DNA of 7,145 nucleotides from Inquilinus sp. Its GTDB lineage: Bacteria; Pseudomonadota; Alphaproteobacteria; DSM-16000; Inquilinaceae. The position numbers were made by a program, and so were the translations under genes. The notes below the pieces were generated by a model. It did not search any database. It had not been told where the DNA came from and worked only from the letters and a program-made list of their open reading frames with translations. Within the stretch, counting starts at the first letter, position 1. Every line of letters begins with the position of its first letter. This document shows positions 1 to 6,348 of the stretch, in pieces. The stretch lies in contig JABDIP010000362.1 of NCBI GenBank assembly GCA_013003675.1, forward strand, positions 1 through 7,145. Reading direction: 5' to 3'.

Positions 1-924
1 CTACCGCTTGTCGTGCTTGTCCTTGCGGCGCACGCCGAACAGCATGCGGGTTTCCAGATGCTGGCGCAGGGCGCCGTAGAAGGCTTCCAGGAACACCTTG
101 GGCTCGGCGCGGCGGCCGCCCGCGGCCGGATCGATCCAGCCGATCTTGCGCTGGATGCGGTCCGCCACCGCGGCCCGGGTCTCGCCGATATCCGGCCCGG
201 TTCCGCGCAGCACCGATTCCAGCGTCTGCAGCTCGTAGATGCCATAGATCGCAAGCTGCTCGGCGGTGAAGGCGATGCCGTCGGGCCTTGCCGATCCGAG
301 CGGCCGCAGCGCCACCTTCGGATCCGCCAGGTCGGACAGCAGGACCGCCTTCGGCGCCGTCACCACCCAGGTGCCGGCGACGATGTCGCCGGCCCTCAGC
401 CGGTCCTTGTTGAAGAACGGCAGCAGCACGAACACCAGGGCCCAGATCAGCGCCAGCCAGGAAAACAGGTCGCCCGCCTCGGCCCCGAACAGGAAGGCGA
501 TCGGCATGAAGACCTCGACCTCCCGCATCAGATTGCGGGCGAACACCGCATCGGTCCGCAACGGCCCGCCGGCGCGGTCGATCACCCGCAACCCCATCTT
601 GCGCTTGCCGGGCGTGGTTCCCTGCCAGCGCAGCTCGAAATAGACGAAATAGAAGCTGCGCAACAGGAACGCCGCGATCAGGATGAACGAGAGCATCCAG
701 CCGCCGCCCCGGCCGAAACTCGCGGCGATGATCAGGAACACCAGCAAGGTCAGCAGGGCGAGGGCGATGACGATGATCAACAGGTCGATCAGAAGCGCCG
801 CCGCGCGATCGCCGCGCGGTGCGAGTTCCACGGTCAGCGCCACGCCCTCCGGGGTGACGATCCTGCGCTGCTGAGCCGACGGGCCGAGCATCCCCGGCAC
901 GGGCTGGCTACCGGTCGTCGCCAT
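1..924 (-). CDS. RDD-family polytopic membrane protein with C-terminal cytosolic tail
   Basis: Protein of 307 residues, complete: the TAG stop falls on the first three bases of the window. It is assigned to the RDD family, inner-membrane proteins named for conserved Arg and Asp residues. Visible hallmarks are R40 and D47 (GDRAAALLID) entering the first helix, the GTTPGKRKMGLRV loop at about 102-114, and D180 in DRLRAGDIVAGT. Hydrophobic segments lie near 44-68, 76-96 and 139-170 (the last may be two passes). About 115 residues after the last helix are soluble and rich in charge. The start is supported by GGAGG four bases upstream. The gene overlaps the SpoIIM-family gene by 17 bases and is the last visible member of the operon. 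RDD proteins are often suggested to be transporters, but no substrate can be read here. Family call is firm; function is unknown. Confidence 0.93.
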   Translation of the reverse strand: MATTGSQPVPGMLGPSAQQRRIVTPEGVALTVELAPRGDRAAALLIDLLIIVIALALLTLLVFLIIAASFGRGGGWMLSFILIAAFLLRSFYFVYFELRWQGTTPGKRKMGLRVIDRAGGPLRTDAVFARNLMREVEVFMPIAFLFGAEAGDLFSWLALIWALVFVLLPFFNKDRLRAGDIVAGTWVVTAPKAVLLSDLADPKVALRPLGSARPDGIAFTAEQLAIYGIYELQTLESVLRGTGPDIGETRAAVADRIQRKIGWIDPAAGGRRAEPKVFLEAFYGALRQHLETRMLFGVRRKDKHDKR

Positions 925-1918
925 GCCGCCTCCGGCGTCCGACGCGGATGAAATAGAAGGCCCAGAGCACGGCGGTGGTGCCGGCGACCAGGGCCCGGGT
1001 GCCGGTGTCGTTGATCAACTGGCGGCCGAAGCCCTCCAGCAGCGCGGCGAGGAAGAACATCGCCACCGCGCCCAGCACGATGCGCGCCGCCAGCCGGCCC
1101 TGGATCGCCAGGTTCGCCATGCGCGTGTGCCGGCCGGGAAAGGCCAGTGCCTGCCCCAGCAGCATGCCGGCGCCGCCGCACAGCACGACCGCCAGCAACT
1201 CGGTCACGCCGTGGATCAAGAGCCAGCCCGAGAGGTCGCCGAGCAGGCCGCGTCCGTGATAGAGGGCCAGGAACGCCCCCAGCATCAGCCCGTTGTTGAT
1301 CAGCAGCAGCAGGACCGGCACGCCAAACGCGAAGCCCAGGGCGAAGCACAGCATGCCGACCCGGGCGTTGTTGCTGAAAAGGAAGCTGGCGAACAGGTTC
1401 AGCGATTCCAGCGAGTCCGGCTCGTCGAACAGCACCGCGCGCAGGAAATCGGTGCTGGCGGAGGGGTCGCGCCCGCCGGCCATATCGGTGCCGACGAATG
1501 TATAGAACCAGTCCTCGTTACCGGCCGTCATCTGGAAGCCGGCGAAGATACCCAGGGCGAAGACGAAGCCGGACACGGCGATGCTCCGCCGGGCATCGCG
1601 CACGGCCTGCGGGAAACCGACGCCGAAGAACGCCGAGAGCGCCTCCATCAGCCCGGTCCGCGTCCCGTAGACACAGAAATAGGCGCGCACCGCCAACCCC
1701 TCGAGGAACTGCACGACGTTGCGGTCCAGGGAGATGCTGCGCGCCACCGACAGCGACGAGATCGTGGCGCGATAGAGGCCGGGCAGGCGCATGACCTCGT
1801 CCGCCGACAGGGCCTTCAGCCCGCCGGTATCGGTCTTGGCGACCATCGCCTCCAGCGCGCGCCAGTCCTGCTCGCGCTCGCGCCGGAACGAATAGCTCTT
1901 CAGCAGGTCGTTCGCCAT
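908..1918 (-). CDS. SpoIIM (stage II sporulation protein M) family membrane protein
   Basis: Protein of 336 residues. The N-terminal ~110 residues are charged and probably cytosolic. Hydrophobic stretches follow near 112-131, 187-207, 210-220, 232-258, 279-297 and 307-326. The family signature is clear: the NNARVG motif at 183-188, a G-rich helix ending in PVLLLLINNG (201-210), then the HGVTEL motif at 236-241 followed by a GGAGMLLG helix. SpoIIM is best known from Bacillus engulfment, but homologues are common in non-sporulating bacteria beside MoxR, DUF58 and RDD genes, as here, so a sporulation role should not be inferred. It starts 34 bases after the DUF58 stop, with only a weak GGGACGGGA ribosome site, and ends overlapping the RDD gene by 17 bases. 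The pairing SpoIIM-RDD suggests a joint membrane complex (inference). Confidence 0.92.
   Translation of the reverse strand: MANDLLKSYSFRREREQDWRALEAMVAKTDTGGLKALSADEVMRLPGLYRATISSLSVARSISLDRNVVQFLEGLAVRAYFCVYGTRTGLMEALSAFFGVGFPQAVRDARRSIAVSGFVFALGIFAGFQMTAGNEDWFYTFVGTDMAGGRDPSASTDFLRAVLFDEPDSLESLNLFASFLFSNNARVGMLCFALGFAFGVPVLLLLINNGLMLGAFLALYHGRGLLGDLSGWLLIHGVTELLAVVLCGGAGMLLGQALAFPGRHTRMANLAIQGRLAARIVLGAVAMFFLAALLEGFGRQLINDTGTRALVAGTTAVLWAFYFIRVGRRRRHGDDR
929..933 (-). promoter_or_regulatory. Ribosome binding site of the RDD gene
   Basis: On the minus strand GGAGG stands four bases before the ATG at 924. It lies inside the last codons of the SpoIIM-family gene, so the RDD gene can be entered independently although the two reading frames overlap. 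It supports the chosen RDD start. Confidence 0.7.
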
Positions 1919-1952
1919 GTCCCGTCCCGTGTTGCGGCCGGTCGCCAGTTCA

Positions 1953-3266
1953 TCAGATCAGGTCTTGACGTTTGATCAACAGATAGCGGTTTACCAGCTC
2001 CATGCTGATCCGGCCGCTGGGCGCCTCGATGCTGTGAATGCCCAGGCGGTGCAGACGCTCCAGCACCACCGCCCGCTCGCGCAGGAAGTCGTCGGCGATC
2101 ACCGCCCGCGCCACGTCGCCGAAGCTCTCCGGCGTCGCCTCGACGGTGGCGTGCAGATCGCCGTCGCGCAGCGCGACGAACAGCACCAGATGCTTGCGCG
2201 ACAGCCGCTGCAGGTTCTCCACCATCAGCTCGGCCGTCGTGGTGTCGACGAAATCGGTCAGCAGAACCACCAGCGAGCGGCGGTTCAGCCGGCCGAGCAG
2301 ATCGGCGAGGCACAGGGTGAAGTTGGTCTCGTCGGCGCGGTAGTCGAGGCCGGCCGACGCCTGCTGCAGCCGCCAGAAATTGTGCAGCCCGCCGACCGGG
2401 GCCGAGGCGTGGCGTACCGCGGAGTCGAAACCGAACAGCCCGACCCGGTCGCCGGCGCGCAGCGACATGTAGGTTAGCATCAGGCCGGCATTGATCGCGT
2501 GGTCCAGCTTGGGCACGCCGGCCAGCGGCTCGCTCATCAGGTGGCCGGTATCGATCGCCAGCACGATCTGGTGGTTGCGCTCGGTGCGGAACTCCTTGCA
2601 CAACAGCGAGCGGTGGCGGGCGGAATGCTTCCAGTCGATCGACCGGCGGTCGAGGCCCGGGACGTAGTCGCGCAACGCATCGAACTCCGAGCCGTCGCCC
2701 TGCTGCTTCTGGACCTTTGAGCCGAACGGCGCGTCCCGGGTGTTGAGACGGGCCGCCGCGCTGCGCACCGCGCGCACGTTCGGCACCACCGGCACGCCGG
2801 CGTCCAGCGGGTCGATCCGCTGTTGGGCCATCAGGCCCAGCGGCCCCCGCCAGCGCAGCCACAGCCGTTCGATCGCGGCGGTGCCGCGGCGGCGCGGCAC
2901 CAACGGGATCGTCAGTTCGGCGATGCGGCCGGCCGACAGCCGGATCGTCTGGCGCGGCGGCGGCTCCAGCAGCGGGCCGGTGTCGCAGGCCAGGTCGAGA
3001 GAGGCCGCGGAGCGGGCGTCGTCGAAGGCCAGAGTCAGGGCCAGGGCGTCGCGGTCGCCGACATACAGGATGTCGGGGATCTTCGCGTCGACGCGCAGCC
3101 GCCGGCGGGCGGGTATCAGGATCGCGTCGAGGCCGGTCAGCAGCAGGGCGATGCCCAGATAGACAAGGCCGAACGGCCATAGCGGTTCCGCCGCCAGCCC
3201 GGCGGCCAGCGACATCGGCACACCGGCGCCGAACAGCAGCGCCGCCCTGGCCGTCGGCCGCATCAT
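1953..3266 (-). CDS. DUF58 / vWA-like domain protein, partner of the MoxR ATPase
   Basis: Protein of 437 residues. Two N-terminal hydrophobic stretches (about 8-26 and 29-51) form a hairpin anchor; the remainder is soluble. The DUF58 core is unmistakable: GDGSEFDALRDYVPG at 190-204, RRSIDWKHSARH at 207-218, then KEFRTERN at 224-231. A vWA-like fold follows with DTGHLM at 239-244 in the place of the metal-binding DxSxS motif, T314 in the second motif (ETNF) and LLTDFVD at 335-341 as the third. The start is set by ATGATG at 3266-3261, whose first ATG overlaps the MoxR TGA by four bases (ATGA), implying translational coupling. The frame stays open upstream to 4052, but that stretch is the shadow of MoxR. 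DUF58 proteins are the regular companions of MoxR ATPases. The first motif is degenerate, so metal binding is doubtful. Confidence 0.94.
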   Translation of the reverse strand: MMRPTARAALLFGAGVPMSLAAGLAAEPLWPFGLVYLGIALLLTGLDAILIPARRRLRVDAKIPDILYVGDRDALALTLAFDDARSAASLDLACDTGPLLEPPPRQTIRLSAGRIAELTIPLVPRRRGTAAIERLWLRWRGPLGLMAQQRIDPLDAGVPVVPNVRAVRSAAARLNTRDAPFGSKVQKQQGDGSEFDALRDYVPGLDRRSIDWKHSARHRSLLCKEFRTERNHQIVLAIDTGHLMSEPLAGVPKLDHAINAGLMLTYMSLRAGDRVGLFGFDSAVRHASAPVGGLHNFWRLQQASAGLDYRADETNFTLCLADLLGRLNRRSLVVLLTDFVDTTTAELMVENLQRLSRKHLVLFVALRDGDLHATVEATPESFGDVARAVIADDFLRERAVVLERLHRLGIHSIEAPSGRISMELVNRYLLIKRQDLI

Positions 3267-4219
3267 CGCGGGGCGGCGATCCGGTCGACGATCTGGCCGA
3301 TCACCTGGTCGACGCCCAGCCCTTCGATCTCGGCGCCGGGGGCCAGGATCACGCGATGACGCAGGGTCGGCGGGGCCAGGTATTTCACGTCGTCGGGGAT
3401 CACGAAGTCGCGGCCGTTCAGCGCCGCATAGGCGCGCGACGCGCTGGCCAGCATGTTGGCGGAACGCGGCGAGGCGCCGAATTGCAGCGACGGGTGCTCG
3501 CGGGTGCCGCGCACCAGATCGACGATATAGCCGATCAGGTCGTCCGACAGCCGGATCGACCGGATCACCTCGCGGACCGCCGCCAGCCGCGTCAGATCGG
3601 CGACCGGGGCGATGCCGAAATCGGCCAGCCGCGGCATCGATGTGCGATGGCCGTGGCGGGAGACGATGTCGCGTTCCTCGTCCCGCGACGGATAGTCGAG
3701 GGTGTGCTTGAACAGGAAGCGGTCGAGCTGTGCCTCGGGCAGCGGATAGGTTCCCTGCTGCTCGATCGGGTTCTGGGTCGCGATCACCATGAAGCCGGCG
3801 CCCAGATCGTGGGTCTGGCCGTCGATGGTGACGGCGCGCTCGTGCATCGCCTGCAGCAGGGCGGCCTGGGTCTTCGGCGGCGTCCGGTTGATCTCGTCGG
3901 CGAGCAGAAGCTGGGTGAAGATCGGCCCCTTGGTCAGCGCGAACTCGTTGGTCTGGAAATTGAACAGGTTGGTCCCGATCACGTCGCCCGGCATCAGGTC
4001 GGGGGTGAACTGGATGCGGCCGAAATCCAGGCTCAGCGCGCCGGCGAAGCACTGCACCAGCATCGTCTTGGCGGTTCCGGGCACGCCCTCCAGCAGGATG
4101 TGCCCCTCCGACAACAGCGCGACCAGAAGCAGGTCGACCGCCGTGGTCTGACCGACCACCGCCTTTGCGACCTGCTCCCTAAGGCCTTGGGTGGTCGACC
4201 GGATTTCCTCCAGGTCCAT
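3263..4219 (-). CDS. MoxR-family AAA+ ATPase
   Basis: Protein of 318 residues, normal length for the family, with no signal peptide or membrane helix, so cytosolic. Landmarks in order: Walker A GVPGTAKT at 45-52, the family-typical QFTPDLMPGDVIG at 70-82, Walker B LLLADEINR at 104-112 with D108 and E109, sensor 1 in ATQNPIEQQGTYPLPEAQLDRF (N150), the candidate arginine finger R167, and sensor 2 in GASPRS (R252). All catalytic elements look intact. MoxR ATPases are considered chaperone-like remodellers working with vWA-domain proteins; the DUF58 gene directly downstream is the expected partner. The start at 4219 lies 41 bases inside the DUF4350 gene, and AGGAG seven bases upstream supports it. 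Its stop overlaps the DUF58 start. The client protein is not evident from the sequence; the membrane proteins of the same operon are the obvious candidates (inference). Confidence 0.97.
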   Translation of the reverse strand: MDLEEIRSTTQGLREQVAKAVVGQTTAVDLLLVALLSEGHILLEGVPGTAKTMLVQCFAGALSLDFGRIQFTPDLMPGDVIGTNLFNFQTNEFALTKGPIFTQLLLADEINRTPPKTQAALLQAMHERAVTIDGQTHDLGAGFMVIATQNPIEQQGTYPLPEAQLDRFLFKHTLDYPSRDEERDIVSRHGHRTSMPRLADFGIAPVADLTRLAAVREVIRSIRLSDDLIGYIVDLVRGTREHPSLQFGASPRSANMLASASRAYAALNGRDFVIPDDVKYLAPPTLRHRVILAPGAEIEGLGVDQVIGQIVDRIAAPR

Positions 4220-5417
4220 GCAGCATCTCCTGCTTCCAACGGTTGATGGAACGGGCGACGCGGATCAGCCGCGCGCCGTCCGGCGTTCGGGCGGTGCCGA
4301 TGGCGGCCACCTCCTGGCCGAGATCGGCGGAGGCGACGCCGACCCGCCGGGTCCGGCCGACCCGGTCCAGCCAGGCGGTCAACTCGGCGTCCAGCAGTTG
4401 CGCCGGCGCATGCAGGCGCCGCGCCACGTTGCGCAGCATAACCCGCAGATAGCGCTGCAGGATGACCGCCCCGTGACCGCCGTACTCCAGCAGTCCGGCG
4501 GTATTGTCCAGCAGCCCAGCCTTGCCCGGCCGGATCGCCGGCGGTGGCGGCAGCGGCGCGCCGAATCGGACCGTGGCCGACCACAACAGGATCGCCAGCG
4601 CCGCCGTCGCGACGATCGCGGTGACGACCACCGGCGGTTCGAGGGCGAGGGCGTTCAGCTTGGTGTCGATCTCGAAGCCGTGCACCGTCTCGTCGACGAT
4701 CACCGCGCCGCCGTCGGGCCGCAGCGATTCGACGATCTGCACCGCCAGCAGGGCGTTGTCGCCCTGGCCGAGGCCGTGATTGGACAGGATGTCCGGATCG
4801 GAAACCACCCAGACGCGCTGGCCGTTCCAGTCGACCTCGCCGACCAGCATGCCATCCCCGGCGGCGATGATCGGGGTCAGCCCGCGCCCGGCGACCAGCT
4901 GCGGCCGCGCCAATGTCGGCGTCGCGAACCCGGCGCCGCGCCAGTCGATCGAACCGGTGGGCCGCAGGATGCGGACATCCCTCGCCACCAAGCCGGCGAT
5001 CCGCGCGACGGTGTCGGGCGAGATCATCTCCGACTCGTCGATCCAGGCCGGCCGGACCAGATCGACGCTCCAGTCCCATTTCGGCAGCACCAGCAGGGCG
5101 TTCGGCGCGCGCAGCAGACGCTTCAGATGGCCGGAAGACGAATGGTTCAATCGCGGCTCGGCGATGATCAGCAGGGTCGAGGAACTGGTCTTGGTGGCGG
5201 TCGCGTTGCGGCTCACCTGGACCGGCACGTCGAGCCGGCCGAGCAGATCGACGAAGGCGCGATGGCCGACCGCCGAGACCGAAAAGCTGTCGGCCCCGGA
5301 CGAGCGGGCGGTCGAATTGCCGAACAGCGCGAGCCCCATGGCGCCGAGGAACGAGATACCGCCGACCAGGATCAACCAGAACACCGTCCGCCCGGCGAAG
5401 ACCGTACGCTCCGCCAT
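4179..5417 (-). CDS. DUF4350 domain membrane protein
   Basis: Protein of 412 residues. A helix at about 12-32 anchors the N-terminus, followed by a soluble domain (about 40-255) and a second helix at about 262-282 ending in the typical TVRFGAPLPPPP turn. A soluble C-terminal region of about 125 residues then follows. DUF4350 features are SVSAVGHRAFVDLLGRL at 46-62, the SDPDILSNHGLGQGDNA stretch at 206-222 and GGAVIVDETVHGF at 236-248. The fold of this family resembles a flavodoxin- or glutamine-amidotransferase-like sheet, but no catalytic triad is visible to me, so a binding role is more likely (inference). With two helices the large domain would lie in the periplasm and the tail in the cytosol with MoxR. 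The start forms a TGATG junction with the upstream gene and has GGGAG nine bases before it. Function unknown. Confidence 0.88.
   Translation of the reverse strand: MAERTVFAGRTVFWLILVGGISFLGAMGLALFGNSTARSSGADSFSVSAVGHRAFVDLLGRLDVPVQVSRNATATKTSSSTLLIIAEPRLNHSSSGHLKRLLRAPNALLVLPKWDWSVDLVRPAWIDESEMISPDTVARIAGLVARDVRILRPTGSIDWRGAGFATPTLARPQLVAGRGLTPIIAAGDGMLVGEVDWNGQRVWVVSDPDILSNHGLGQGDNALLAVQIVESLRPDGGAVIVDETVHGFEIDTKLNALALEPPVVVTAIVATAALAILLWSATVRFGAPLPPPPAIRPGKAGLLDNTAGLLEYGGHGAVILQRYLRVMLRNVARRLHAPAQLLDAELTAWLDRVGRTRRVGVASADLGQEVAAIGTARTPDGARLIRVARSINRWKQEMLHGPGGNPVDHPRP
4227..4231 (-). promoter_or_regulatory. Ribosome binding site of the MoxR gene inside the DUF4350 gene
   Basis: AGGAG on the minus strand stands seven bases before the ATG at 4219. 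It is embedded in the last codons of the DUF4350 gene and fixes the MoxR start, giving a real 41-base two-frame overlap (4179-4219) rather than a mis-set start. Confidence 0.75.
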
Positions 5418-6145
5418 CAGGCCGTGCTCCCGGACTCGTCGGCGAAGAGCAGAAAATCCGCGCGTCTTGCGTCATATTGGCCGGCATCCGCCGGGCGGCC
5501 GCCGAAATGGCTCAGCTCGACCGCCGCGACGATGGCGGCGAAGGCCGCGGCGGCGCGCTCGGGCAGCGACAGGCGGGCCAGGATCTCGCGGCTGGTCAGG
5601 GAAGGGGCCAACTGCGCGTCGAGATGACGTCGGCGCAGCTCGCCCAGGCAGCACAGCAGCAACACGTGCAGCGCCTCGCCGAAGCGTCCCGCCTGGGCCA
5701 GCCGGTCCGCTTCGGTCAGCGAGGTCCGGACGGCGCCGTCCGCACCATCCGCACCGTTCCCAGCCGCGCCGCCTTCCGCTCCGTTCCGCATGCGTTCGCG
5801 GCGTTTGTAGCCGGCGACTTCGTTGGTCAGGTAGCCGATCAGGACGATGCCGACGACGATGATGACGATCCACATCAGCAACTGGACGATGTCGGCCAGC
5901 CCTTCGGGGATCCACTCCAGCCAGGATGGCGGCTCGGGCGGTGGCCGTTCCGGCCGGCCCGACGGCATCTCCTGCTGGATCCGGTCGCCGGCCAGCACGT
6001 CTTCCGCGGCGCGCCGGACCGCGTCCGGATCGTCCGTCGCGGCCGCCATGGCGCCGTGGGTCAGCGCCACGCCGAGCAGCGCGGCGGCTGCCAGACGACC
6101 GGCGAGGCCTCTCAAGAGGCCGAGAAAGACGGTGAAGCGGACCAT
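5417..6145 (-). CDS. DUF4129-like single-helix membrane protein
   Basis: Protein of 242 residues, first gene of the operon. Residues 1-34 look like a signal peptide (two Arg, a hydrophobic core LAAAALLGVAL and an AMA cleavage site). A proline-rich stretch (63-73, PSGRPERPPPEPP region) precedes one strong helix at 85-106. A glycine/alanine/asparagine-rich linker (121-138) leads to a C-terminal domain matching DUF4129: LAQAGRFGEALHVLLL (149-164), SLTSREIL (182-189) and ELSHFGG (210-216). In other bacteria this domain forms the tail of transglutaminase-like membrane proteins next to MoxR and DUF58 genes; here it stands alone without a transglutaminase. With a cleaved signal, the C-terminal domain would face the cytosol. 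No good ribosome site precedes the ATG at 6145, so the start is less certain than those downstream. Stop and next start share one base. Confidence 0.85.
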   Translation of the reverse strand: MVRFTVFLGLLRGLAGRLAAAALLGVALTHGAMAAATDDPDAVRRAAEDVLAGDRIQQEMPSGRPERPPPEPPSWLEWIPEGLADIVQLLMWIVIIVVGIVLIGYLTNEVAGYKRRERMRNGAEGGAAGNGADGADGAVRTSLTEADRLAQAGRFGEALHVLLLCCLGELRRRHLDAQLAPSLTSREILARLSLPERAAAAFAAIVAAVELSHFGGRPADAGQYDARRADFLLFADESGSTA

Positions 6146-6168
6146 GGGCGGATCGGCGGTGGGGTGTG

Positions 6169-6187
6169 GTCCAAAGGGATTTTGGAC
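6169..6187. repeat. Perfect 7-bp inverted repeat near the operon start
   Basis: GTCCAAA and TTTGGAC face each other across a five-base centre (GGGAT on the plus strand). The element ends 23 bases before the DUF4129-like start, so it would be in the 5' leader or at a promoter. Its A/T-containing arms stand out from the very GC-rich surroundings. It may be an operator or an RNA hairpin; chance cannot be excluded. No T-run follows it in the direction of transcription, so it is not an intrinsic terminator. Confidence 0.45.
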
Positions 6188-6227
6188 GGCTGGCCGGCCC
6201 GGAGACCCGGATCGCCCGAGGGAGGGT

Positions 6228-6244
6228 CACCGCCTGACGCGGTG
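6228..6244. repeat. 6-bp GC-rich inverted repeat in the same gap
   Basis: CACCGC and GCGGTG flank a five-base centre (CTGAC on plus). The arms are pure high-GC sequence, which gives such repeats often by chance in this genome. It is recorded because it shares the arm-5-arm layout of the 6169-6187 repeat. Confidence 0.25.
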
Positions 6245-6348
6245 GCGCGAGTTTGGCTCCAACAACCTTTACGGGCGGTGAATCTGCCGCGATCGGGCGC
6301 CCGGCGCAACCGTCGCATCGGGCGGATCGACCGCGCCGGACCGCGACA

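Larger units (their letters stand above)
6146..6348. promoter_or_regulatory. Gap upstream of the six-gene operon, probable promoter region
   Basis: This 203-base stretch between the DUF2937 stop and the operon's first gene is the longest non-coding stretch between the genes of the window. Because downstream genes overlap or nearly touch, the operon promoter is most likely here (inference). I see no convincing -35/-10 pair on the minus strand and no GC stem followed by a T-run that would mark an intrinsic terminator for the DUF2937 gene. It does contain small perfect inverted repeats, listed separately. Short open frames crossing it show no coding character. Confidence 0.4.

Noticed and set aside
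908..1918. Sporulation or engulfment function because of the SpoIIM match
   Set aside because: No other sporulation gene is present, and the composition and neighbours suggest a Gram-negative, non-sporulating organism; SpoIIM relatives are widespread outside spore formers.
13..1975. Long plus-strand open frames (13-951 and 923-1975)
   Set aside because: Their translations are rich in Gln, His, Arg, Glu and Ala without domains or helices, the usual antisense shadow of GC-rich genes; the minus strand holds clear RDD and SpoIIM families.
1900..3180. Minus-strand 426-residue open frame overlapping DUF58
   Set aside because: Arg/Pro/Ala/Gly-rich out-of-frame translation of the DUF58 gene, without motif.
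3267..4052. In-frame upstream extension of the DUF58 reading frame, giving a 699-residue protein
   Set aside because: This part is arginine/proline/alanine-rich and lies wholly over the MoxR gene, which has all its motifs. The DUF58 protein starts properly at the ATGATG overlapping the MoxR stop.
4033..5487. Minus-strand 484-residue open frame overlapping DUF4350 and MoxR
   Set aside because: Out-of-frame shadow, Arg/Ala/Gly-rich; the correct frames carry the DUF4350 and Walker motifs.
6294..6303. 10-base palindrome CGGGCGCCCG as a terminator of the DUF2937 gene
   Set aside because: No loop and no T-run on the minus strand; such GC palindromes are expected by chance at this composition.
6112..6318. 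Small minus-strand frame of 68 residues in the gap
   Set aside because: No ribosome site, shadow-like composition, and it overlaps the signal-peptide region of the DUF4129-like gene in another frame.
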